DNA from: CAYFJO01 sp964343305
Lineage (GTDB): Bacteria > Planctomycetota > Planctomycetia > Pirellulales > Pirellulaceae
Length of the DNA stretch: 22,498 nucleotides
NCBI GenBank assembly: GCA_964343305.1
Contig: CAYFJO010000156.1
Coordinates: 1 to 22,498 of the forward strand
Direction of reading: 5' to 3'
The stretch's first letter is position 1. Each line of letters begins with the position of its first letter. Made by a program: the position numbers and the translations under genes. The notes beneath the pieces were generated by a model. The model was given only the letters and a program-made list of their open reading frames with translations. It searched no databases and was not told where the DNA came from. Of this stretch, positions 7,035 through 14,463 are shown piece after piece.

Positions 7035-8702
7035 CTAGAGAACTTCGCTGGTCAGCAAATCGGCGATCTTGGGGACAAACTCCAAGTCGCTGGTAAGGCA
7101 AGGATGCTTGAATTCCTCGAAGTTGCCTCGCTCGGACGTCCGCATCTTACGGTAGGCGTGCCATGTGCCGGTCGGGATCTCTTGAACGGCGAGTGGAATC
7201 AAGCGGCCCGATTCCAGCTTCTCGCCGTATTCGAGATTCAATTGCTTTAAATGGTGCTCTACGCGACGGGCCAGTTCGACGTTGTTGCGGTTCCCAACAT
7301 GCTGCTCTAGCAACATCACGTATCCTGGCCGATCGTCCTTGATGACCGGTGCAATAGTGAAACTTTCGACTTCCAGGTCTAGTTCCGAATAGCTGCTTTT
7401 GACGGCCGACACGACTTGGAATTCACTCAACTTCTCTCCTGTGAAACTGGAGAAATTCGCACCCTTGTTCAGGAACTGAAGGACCGGTGCCTCCCCCTCA
7501 AAGTCGACGCAACGCACGACGTCGTGAATGTTGTAGCGGTACAAGCCGCTCGACGTGGTCAACAAGATGAAGTAGTCCTTGCCCTCCTCCAACTCGTGGG
7601 CTTCCAACACGGTTGGCTGCTGCGAATCCATTTCGTCGTGCGGGATGAATTCGTAATAGTGCCCGGCATAGTCCAAGATGCCAGCGCTTGTTCCATCCTG
7701 GATTGGAATCGTCATTCGCCCTTCACTGGCCGACAACCCGTGATCACGCATCGACGTCTCACCGTAAAACTCTTTCAACAATGGCAAGTACACTCCGACC
7801 GAACCGCCCATCCAGACAGCCAACATTGAAATTGGCCAAAAGTCGCGCGGATAAAGTGTGCCAGTGCGCTCGATGACTTTTTCCAACTCGTGGGCGCGGG
7901 CGGGATTCTTTCGGCCGGTTGTGCTGCGCAGCGCCTCTCGCACTTCTTGGGGTATGTCGATTTCACTCGAAAGCGTTCCATCTCGGATGTCACGAATGAG
8001 CGACTCACTCCGCGCGTCGGCCATACGGGCAAATTCCAACAACGTGCTCGGGTTGGCTGTGATGATCATCCCGACCCGTGTTGTCATCGATATCCGGAGG
8101 GCGGTGTAGTGTTTTGCCGCGGCGTTGTCGATACGTATGGCATATTTTGGAAGGCCGAATGCGGGCTTCGTAAACCAAGGTGCCAATTCGGTCGCCAGCC
8201 CGCTAATGTTGCCACAGGGAACACCAGAAGGGGTGTCGAACTGACGCCAGTTGCTGGCGAGTTTGAGCGTCTTCACACCCATAAGATGACGGTGATCGTT
8301 GTACGTTCTGGCGCCCCAGATGTACCAGCTCCGCCGATATTCTTCAAAGAACTCGCGCGTCACCGGGATGTACTTCGACTTATTGGTGGTGCCCGATGTC
8401 AGGGCGAACATCAAAAGCTTTGTGCCTGGCGCAAACATCGCTTCGACGTCGCCATTTTTGACGCGTTCGATATAGTCACGAAAGTAATCATAGTCACTGA
8501 TCGGCAGATGGCGTCGGAAATCGTCGACGGTACGAATGTCGGCAAAACCATGTTGTCGTCCAAAGTCGCTGTCGACATTGCGTCGCAGTTTGGCCATCAA
8601 TACGTCGCGCTGAATCTGTCTCGTGTTTGCCGCGCGCGCCAGGAACCTTTTGACGGTGCGGTAATAGAACGGACGAGCCATGTGATAGATGACGTGATAC
8701 AC
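7035..8702 (-). CDS. GH3 family acyl-adenylating (amido synthetase-like) protein
   Basis: The 555-aa product belongs to the GH3 branch of adenylate-forming enzymes, best known from plants, where members conjugate jasmonate or auxin to amino acids. ATP-binding motifs are visible: FALTSGTTNKSKYIPVT (99-115), matching the SSGTSxGxxK loop; LSASEG (323-328), matching the ASEG element; and YRYNIHDVVR (388-397). GEKLSE (422-427) supplies the conserved lysine after the domain hinge. Length fits the ~550-600-aa family norm. The bacterial role is generally unknown; acyl-AMP formation followed by amide ligation is inferred, and the substrates cannot be predicted. GTG 8702 has GGAGGAG at 8720-8714; ATG 8681 is an alternative. 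Its neighbour upstream, a radical SAM gene, is on the other side of its start and on the same strand. Confidence 0.9.
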   Translation of the reverse strand: MYHVIYHMARPFYYRTVKRFLARAANTRQIQRDVLMAKLRRNVDSDFGRQHGFADIRTVDDFRRHLPISDYDYFRDYIERVKNGDVEAMFAPGTKLLMFALTSGTTNKSKYIPVTREFFEEYRRSWYIWGARTYNDHRHLMGVKTLKLASNWRQFDTPSGVPCGNISGLATELAPWFTKPAFGLPKYAIRIDNAAAKHYTALRISMTTRVGMIITANPSTLLEFARMADARSESLIRDIRDGTLSSEIDIPQEVREALRSTTGRKNPARAHELEKVIERTGTLYPRDFWPISMLAVWMGGSVGVYLPLLKEFYGETSMRDHGLSASEGRMTIPIQDGTSAGILDYAGHYYEFIPHDEMDSQQPTVLEAHELEEGKDYFILLTTSSGLYRYNIHDVVRCVDFEGEAPVLQFLNKGANFSSFTGEKLSEFQVVSAVKSSYSELDLEVESFTIAPVIKDDRPGYVMLLEQHVGNRNNVELARRVEHHLKQLNLEYGEKLESGRLIPLAVQEIPTGTWHAYRKMRTSERGNFEEFKHPCLTSDLEFVPKIADLLTSEVL

Positions 8703-8919
8703 TTTCTCGAATACTCCTCCGCGATCAATAAATCCACCCGGTGCCGTGGCTGGCGGGCGAAACCAGACTGACAGTATGGCGAAGAGCCGCGCATCGACAA
8801 AGGGGCCGCGCAGACTCCCTTTCTCACCGCTAACGATTTGCCGCCCGAACGAGTAGGACGGGCGAATAGTTAGATCTTTCTCAAGCAGATTTTTCCGACC
8901 GCCTTCAATCAGCCCAGAC

Positions 8920-10491
8920 CTACCACGTGCCCACGGCTTCCTTGGCGTCAGATTTCATGGCTTGGATGATGGTGTAGTAGTGGTAGTGCATCGTGATCTT
9001 GATGATGTAATGCAGCCACAGATGTGGCTCGAAGGGGCGAGTCCGCACGAGTCGCCAAAAACGTTTCTTGTAGGTCGGGATCAGGTCACGTTCTGGAATC
9101 TCGCGCATCACGCGGCGATACAAATAAAGGGTCTTTGCGATGTTGCCTACACTTCGCTTCCACCAGGCAAACATGCGTTTGCGCCAGAAGGGCAGCGTGT
9201 GCGTCTTGTATTTGAAGCGTCGATTGATGTACAGCTCATCGATGCGATCGAAGTAGGCATCCGGATCATACGCTTTTTCCATCACGCTCACGTAGCCATC
9301 GAGCAACTGCTCGCGGCCCAACTTCAGTGGGATGACGTTTGTGCCGTAATCGGAATAACTCTCGGTGTCGTCGATGCGGCCCGCTTCCTTGAGACGATTG
9401 TACAACGGTGTCGTGGGAATGGCGTGGAGGATGCCGATCAGGGAATGCGCGATGCTCATTTCCTTGATGTACTCCGGCATAATTTCGAATGAGGTTTCGT
9501 CATCGTGGTCGAAGCCGAGGATCATGCCACCCCACAGCTCGATGCCGTGGTCCTGGATGCGGCGAATTCGTTCCATGACGGTGCCGTCCTTGGGACGCAC
9601 GTTTTGAAACTTCTTGGTTTCCTTGAGCGCTTCTTCGTTGGGGCTTTCGACCCCGACAAAGCAAGCCTGGAAGTTGGCCTCGCCCATTAACTGCATCAAT
9701 TCTTCGTCTTCCGCCAGATCCAACGATGCTTCGCTGAACAGCGTCAGCGGGTAATTATGTTCCTGTTGCCATTTGACGATTTCGCGCAGAATCGGCTTGA
9801 TGCCCTTCTTGTTTCCAATCAGATTGTCATCCACGACAAAGACCAACCGCAACGGCGTCTTCAGAAAATTGTCCAACTCCGCGATCACTTGCTCTTTGGT
9901 CTTCAATCGCGGCTTGCGGCCGAAGGTGATAATGATATCGCAGAACTCGCATTGATAGGGACAGCCTCGCGAGATTTGCATACTGCCATACGTGTAGTAT
10001 TGCGTCTTGATGAGGTCGATACGTGGCGCGGGGACCTTGGTCATGTCCGTCTTGTCTGCCTGCGTGTAGCGATCCTTGTGTTCACCCCGTTCCCATTCTT
10101 CAACGAATACCGGCCACGTTTCGTCGGCTTCGCCAATGAAAATCACGTCGGCCATGTCGTCGAAGATGTGCTTCTCGACGGTGACGTAAGGTCCGCCGAC
10201 CACGACAAACTTGTCGCGCTCACGTAGCTCTTCAAGGATCTCTTCCATCCGCCTGCGTTGGACACACATTCCGGTCAGACAAACCATGTCGGCCTTGGAT
10301 ACAACTTCCCAGTTGATCGCCTCAGCGTTTTCGTCAATCAAAGTGACATCGTGCCCCTCGGGAGTCAGGGCGGCAAGCAATGGAAGTGCCGCCACGGGAA
10401 GGGTCGCTCGTTTGCCCATGAGCGGGACACTGTGTTCTAGACCCCAGAAAGAAATATCAAACTTTGGACTGATGATCACGATGTTGGCCAT
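8920..10491 (-). CDS. B12-binding domain radical SAM protein
   Basis: The 523-aa protein has an N-terminal Rossmann-like cobalamin-binding domain (1-~140, with VVVGGPYVTVEKHIFDDMADVIFIGEAD at 96-123), without the DxHxxG histidine that binds cobalamin base-off. A radical SAM domain follows, with the 4Fe-4S motif CPYQCEFC (Cys177, Cys181, Cys184), and then a ~180-residue C-terminal region of the DUF4070 type. The layout and the ISRGCPYQCEFCD...GRKPRLKT segment resemble hopanoid C-2 methylase HpnP and related methyltransferases, but the family is broad and the substrate is unknown. ATG 10491 has GGGA upstream; ATG 10503 or GTG 10545 would add 4 or 18 residues. It lies 217 nt upstream of the GH3 gene on the same strand. 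Confidence 0.92.
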   Translation of the reverse strand: MANIVIISPKFDISFWGLEHSVPLMGKRATLPVAALPLLAALTPEGHDVTLIDENAEAINWEVVSKADMVCLTGMCVQRRRMEEILEELRERDKFVVVGGPYVTVEKHIFDDMADVIFIGEADETWPVFVEEWERGEHKDRYTQADKTDMTKVPAPRIDLIKTQYYTYGSMQISRGCPYQCEFCDIIITFGRKPRLKTKEQVIAELDNFLKTPLRLVFVVDDNLIGNKKGIKPILREIVKWQQEHNYPLTLFSEASLDLAEDEELMQLMGEANFQACFVGVESPNEEALKETKKFQNVRPKDGTVMERIRRIQDHGIELWGGMILGFDHDDETSFEIMPEYIKEMSIAHSLIGILHAIPTTPLYNRLKEAGRIDDTESYSDYGTNVIPLKLGREQLLDGYVSVMEKAYDPDAYFDRIDELYINRRFKYKTHTLPFWRKRMFAWWKRSVGNIAKTLYLYRRVMREIPERDLIPTYKKRFWRLVRTRPFEPHLWLHYIIKITMHYHYYTIIQAMKSDAKEAVGTW

Positions 10492-10840
10492 GGTGATTCC
10501 CATTTTCTGAAATGAAAAAACTTGGTCCGACCAATTCTCAAGCACACTGCCGTGTTCTTGCTAAACAACTCAAACGCCCCATGTTAATCGAGTACCCAAT
10601 ATAACACCACCAAGAGAAATCAGCGAGACGCATTTTTTCTCAAAATTTGCGTCGATTCTGCATCAATGAGTCTGATTACGCAGTGATTGCGTCCGTGGAA
10701 ACCGTTCGACTGGCAATCGCCTCTTGGATGGATAGTTGGACATTCCACACTAATCCAAAACACCGCATCGTGCAAATCACAACCCAACTCTGGTCGAATT
10801 GCCACCATTTGACCAGGTCCTGTCGTAACGCGCGGCCGAT
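10492..10840. other. Intergenic region before the radical SAM gene, with two inverted repeats
   Basis: No convincing gene is present in these 349 nt; the short open frames on both strands show no family resemblance. A perfect palindrome TTGGTC-C-GACCAA occupies 10522-10534, in the presumed leader of the radical SAM gene. A second inverted repeat joins GACGCA (10627-10632) to TGCGTC (10648-10653) across an AT-rich loop. The latter has no following T-run on either strand, so it does not look like an intrinsic terminator. A loose -10-like TATATT occurs on the minus strand near 10600 without a good -35 box. Confidence 0.4.
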
Positions 10841-11938
10841 TTACTTCCTTTCTTTCGGGTCGCCTTTGTATTGCACGGTCAGTTTACACTTGGCAGCGCT
10901 TGCCGCATCGAAGTTGGTAACTTTCAGCGACCAGTAACGATCTCCGATTGCCGTAAGATCGTCGGCGGAGATGTCGATCGCGATCTTCAGCGGTTCACCA
11001 GCCTTCGCGTCCTTGCGAGTCCAATGAAGTCGATTGTGTTGGCCCATAAACAACATCATCATACTGCCCGAGCCCGAGTGTACGAGCGTTGCGGAAAACT
11101 TGGTTGGCTCGTCGAACTTGAAGTGGAACGTTTTGCCGAAGAGTTCTTTGGTTGAACGGCCTTTGGCCAAGGGAAATTCGTGCACCCCCGGCGCCAGGAT
11201 CTCGAACGAACCAACCGAAAAAGGCTTCTGCTCTTGTTTCAGCAAGGCAACCGCAACGTCGCGAATGACCGTACGATATTCCTCCGACCAGCCATCTGGG
11301 TGCGAGGAAAGTCCGACCATCACATAGTTTCCCTGGCGAACGATTGGGGCATAGTTCGAATCGCCGACGAAGCGAGCAATCACATCCACCTGTTGAGTCA
11401 ACTCACTCTTCGCGGGAATGTACATCCCAAAGTTATCGGCGGGCCGGGCTTCCTTGTAAGGTGTAATCGTGCCGGTCGCGTGCTTCATGCCCAACAATTG
11501 ATTGGTCTGAACTTTAACGTCCGGCAGTCGTCGGGAGAAGTGGGCACAAGCGCCGCCATTAATCCGCAGCCCAAGGGCGCCGAACAACTGTGCCACGCCA
11601 TAGTCAATTCCGATCACCTTCCGATTTTTCAAAGCCTTGAGTTGCTTGTCGGGAATCGCGGCGCGGGAACGTGGCATGACCAGCAGCAACACTCCCGCGT
11701 CGGAAGCGATCGCATCGTCGATCGACTCGAAAGATTCGGCGCCGCGCATCGTCTCGTTTCCGCTCAGCAACTTCAGCAACGACTTGGTGAATGAGGCGTC
11801 TTGATTGGCGACGAAAACTCCAAATCCGAGCTTTGCGTCGTCAGCCCTTGCTTTGGAAGGAGTTGCAAGAGCGAGCAGGATTGGAATTGCAAAAAGGACG
11901 CTTGCCGCAACTCTCCTGAGACGATTGGTCACATGCAT
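10841..11938 (-). CDS. Secreted protein of unknown function
   Basis: I do not recognise this 365-aa protein as a characterised family. It has a clear Sec signal peptide: basic NRLRR (5-9), a hydrophobic core of about 11-26, and an ARA|DD cleavage site near residue 32. The mature part begins with alternating beta-strand and helix segments (GFGVFVANQDASF, GVLLLVMPRSRAAIPDKQLKAL, KVIGIDYGVAQLFGALGLR), suggesting a Rossmann-like or class I glutamine-amidotransferase-like fold such as ThuA-type proteins. The C-terminal ~110 residues look like a beta-sandwich. It is probably periplasmic or exported. ATG 11938 was chosen because GAGGAG lies six bases upstream and places the signal peptide at the N-terminus; an upstream start at 11974 would add 12 residues. 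Confidence 0.75.
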   Translation of the reverse strand: MHVTNRLRRVAASVLFAIPILLALATPSKARADDAKLGFGVFVANQDASFTKSLLKLLSGNETMRGAESFESIDDAIASDAGVLLLVMPRSRAAIPDKQLKALKNRKVIGIDYGVAQLFGALGLRINGGACAHFSRRLPDVKVQTNQLLGMKHATGTITPYKEARPADNFGMYIPAKSELTQQVDVIARFVGDSNYAPIVRQGNYVMVGLSSHPDGWSEEYRTVIRDVAVALLKQEQKPFSVGSFEILAPGVHEFPLAKGRSTKELFGKTFHFKFDEPTKFSATLVHSGSGSMMMLFMGQHNRLHWTRKDAKAGEPLKIAIDISADDLTAIGDRYWSLKVTNFDAASAAKCKLTVQYKGDPKERK

Positions 11939-12091
11939 GATTCTCTCCTCAAGACAAGACCACAAGAGACACAAGACTCGCTTGCGTTCATTATGCCTTT
12001 TCTGTCAACCGCCAGCAAACCACCGCAGTGTGAATTTACACCAGTCCGCACTCAGAAAACGAAATCCACCTGGATGCAGTGCCACACCGCC

Positions 12092-13024
12092 CTACGTAAG
12101 TTTGAGCATTTGAGGAAACTCGGACGCATACCACGACCGCAGTTTCTCAATGTCGTCGTGTGTCACCGAAACGTAGGGGCCGCGACTTCGCATGCTGGTT
12201 TGCAGAAAGCCGCTGGCCAAGCCGCCCAAGCGATCGAATGCCGTGTCGGTGTACCCGCGCGTTCCGAACTCATCATGAAGAAAAGCGACCAGTTGGGAAA
12301 CCGGTTGTGACTGTTCCTTTACAGACTCCCAATCGCCCGCTTCGACCGCTCGCCAAAGTGCCAAACACACTTGCGGGTTCCAGTAGACCATCGAACTGCA
12401 ACCACCTCTCGCGCCACAGGGGCCAAGTGTTTGCCACAGACTCTCGCCAACGAATACGTTCACCAGCTTGGACAGTGCTCGGCAACCGTCCTCCGTCGAA
12501 CCGATTGTGCCTGCGTTCGCTTTGACCATCAAGTAGTTGGGAAGTTGTTCGTGCAGTGATCGATGTTGCTCGATGGAAAGTGTGACTTTGCAACGAGTGG
12601 TTTCGTAAACCGAAAGCGGCATGTTGTCCGCGGCGTTTGAGACTTCACGGAAAAGCGTGTCAATGCCTTGCCGATCGACTTCCATCCAGAAAGGAATCGT
12701 GACCTGGATGGCGTCGGCCCCAATCTTGGCCGCGAATTCGGCTCGTCGTTGTGCGCCCAGGGTATAAGTTGACGAACAGCCAATCATGGCCGGTGTGTTG
12801 CGAGCATGGCACTCTTCCACAGTGGCTCGTGCGATCGCTTGAAACTCGTCGAACTCCATTGCATAGAACTCGCCAGTTGTGCCACCGGTGTAAACGCCCG
12901 GCACACCCGCATCGCAACAGCGGGCAATGTCGGCTCGATAAGTCGTTTCGTCCAGGCGATCGTCATCCGACCAGGAGACGGGAAGCCCGGCCCAAGGACC
13001 GCTGAAGTTGTCTCGTGTCAACAT
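12092..13024 (-). CDS. DapA/NanA-family class I aldolase (dihydrodipicolinate synthase-like)
   Basis: This 310-aa TIM-barrel protein belongs to the DHDPS / N-acetylneuraminate lyase superfamily, whose members add or remove pyruvate through a lysine Schiff base. Visible landmarks are GGTTGE (47-52), Tyr140 in LSVYETT and the Schiff-base Lys168 in LMVKANAG. The residues after Tyr140 are E-T-T instead of the usual N-x-P of true DHDPS, and neighbouring genes are unrelated to lysine synthesis. It is therefore more likely a catabolic lyase or aldolase of an unassigned subfamily. AGGAAGG precedes ATG 13024 with about seven-base spacing. A promoter is expected in 13025-13294, shared with the divergent gene, but no good boxes were seen. 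Confidence 0.87.
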   Translation of the reverse strand: MLTRDNFSGPWAGLPVSWSDDDRLDETTYRADIARCCDAGVPGVYTGGTTGEFYAMEFDEFQAIARATVEECHARNTPAMIGCSSTYTLGAQRRAEFAAKIGADAIQVTIPFWMEVDRQGIDTLFREVSNAADNMPLSVYETTRCKVTLSIEQHRSLHEQLPNYLMVKANAGTIGSTEDGCRALSKLVNVFVGESLWQTLGPCGARGGCSSMVYWNPQVCLALWRAVEAGDWESVKEQSQPVSQLVAFLHDEFGTRGYTDTAFDRLGGLASGFLQTSMRSRGPYVSVTHDDIEKLRSWYASEFPQMLKLT

Positions 13025-13294
13025 TTGGTGACCTTCCTAGCTGTTTTGCGCGGGACGCGACACGCACACGTGGCCCACCGCACAGTCCATGATCAATGAA
13101 AATCATTTCCGATTATTTGCTTAGTTGAGTGATTCCCGTTTCGAGTGCCGTTATCATATTGGCAGCCAAAGGACACTGCAATGAAATCCTTCGAACGGTA
13201 TTGTTCCCATTTGCTGTGTTCGGCAACTCACGAACAAGAGTGTCCGTGCCACGTTCAAATTGCCCGTTCCACTACATCCATAATGGAGGACGTT

Positions 13295-14341
13295 ATGACT
13301 AAATTAATCCCTTCTGTTTTCTGCCTCGTTTTGACACTTGCGTCATGGCAATTCGTTTCGTCGGCTGAACCTGTCACGCTGGACAACGTCGTAAAACCGG
13401 CACCCAACAAGCCGGACGAGCCTATTGCGGTTGAATTTTCTTTGAATGCGGCCGCTAACTTTCTCGACTCGGCATCGCTTCAATGGCAAAAGCAAAGAAA
13501 GTGCATGACCTGTCACACAAACTATGCCTACCTTTTTGCACGACCAGGTATTTCAAGCGACGTTCCCGCGCATCGGGATGTGCGTCGCTTTGCCGAGCAA
13601 CTCGTCAGTCAGCGATGGAAGGAAAAGGGGCCTCGATGGGACGCTGAGGTAGTCGCGACCGCAGCCGCTTTGTCCTTCAACGATGCCGCAACAACCGGAG
13701 AACTTCATTCGGCAACGCGTGAGGCACTCGATCGGATGTGGACGGTGCAACGAGAGGACGGAGGTTGGGACTGGCTCAAATGCGGCTGGCCACCGATGGA
13801 ATCGGACGACCACTACGGCGTCACATTAGCCGCGATCGCCGTCGGCGCCGCCCCCGACGACTATGCCAAAACCGAGGCGGCCCAAAATGGAATTAAGCAA
13901 ATCCGCAAGTATCTGACGAACAATCCCCCACCAACCCTTCACCACCAGGCGATGCTTGTGTGGGCCGGAAGCTACGTGGACGGGCTGATTTCACAGCAAG
14001 AGAATAAAAACAGCATTGAAAAACTTCTCTCGCTGCAGAAGGAAGACGGCGGGTGGGCGCTGGCCACGCTTGGCGATTGGAAACGCTCTGACGGCAAGCA
14101 GCAGGACTTTGAGAAGAGCGACGGTTACGGCACCGGGTTAGTAATCTACACGCTTCGACGCACGGGAATGTCCGCGGATTCTTCGCCGATCCAAAAAGGT
14201 ATCCATTGGCTGAAAACGCACCAGCGTGAAAGCGGTCGTTGGTTCACCCGTTCGCTGAACCGAGACAACATGCACTTCATCTCTCATGCAGGCACGGCCA
14301 TGGCGGTCATGGCGCTTTCGGAATGCGCCCAACTTCCATGA
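13295..14341 (+). CDS. Secreted prenyltransferase/squalene-oxidase-repeat protein with CxxCH motif
   Basis: The 348-aa product starts with a Sec signal peptide (residues 1-23, cut near VSSA). The mature protein resembles squalene-hopene-cyclase/prenyltransferase alpha-alpha repeats, with QW-like motifs QREDGGW (152-158), QKEDGGW (248-254) and QRESGRW (310-316). It lacks the DxDD catalytic motif of true cyclases and is half their length, so it is probably not a terpene cyclase. Residues 70-74 are CMTCH, a heme c-attachment pattern, close to the N-terminus of the mature domain. Periplasmic location and heme attachment would be consistent. ATG 13295 has GGAGGA upstream and exposes the signal peptide; an upstream in-frame ATG at 13181 would bury it. 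The function is unknown. Confidence 0.82.
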   Translation: MTKLIPSVFCLVLTLASWQFVSSAEPVTLDNVVKPAPNKPDEPIAVEFSLNAAANFLDSASLQWQKQRKCMTCHTNYAYLFARPGISSDVPAHRDVRRFAEQLVSQRWKEKGPRWDAEVVATAAALSFNDAATTGELHSATREALDRMWTVQREDGGWDWLKCGWPPMESDDHYGVTLAAIAVGAAPDDYAKTEAAQNGIKQIRKYLTNNPPPTLHHQAMLVWAGSYVDGLISQQENKNSIEKLLSLQKEDGGWALATLGDWKRSDGKQQDFEKSDGYGTGLVIYTLRRTGMSADSSPIQKGIHWLKTHQRESGRWFTRSLNRDNMHFISHAGTAMAVMALSECAQLP

Positions 14342-14463
14342 ATGATAGTCAATTCATGAATGCAGAAGTTGCTTGCACCGAGTTGCCGATGATCCACCAG
14401 ATTCTTAAACACTTCGAAGTTCCGCTGGCTGACTTCTAAAGAGAAGCCATAGGCAAGACAGTT

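Noticed and set aside
7890..8771. 293-codon plus-strand frame opposite the GH3 gene
   Set aside because: It is antisense to a gene with clear motifs and has no domain of its own; high-GC third positions produce such frames.
8920..14341. A hopanoid-synthesis cluster made of the HpnP-like radical SAM protein and the squalene-cyclase-repeat protein
   Set aside because: The repeat protein is secreted, half-length and lacks DxDD; the two genes are on opposite strands with unrelated genes between them; the radical SAM resemblance is only at family level.
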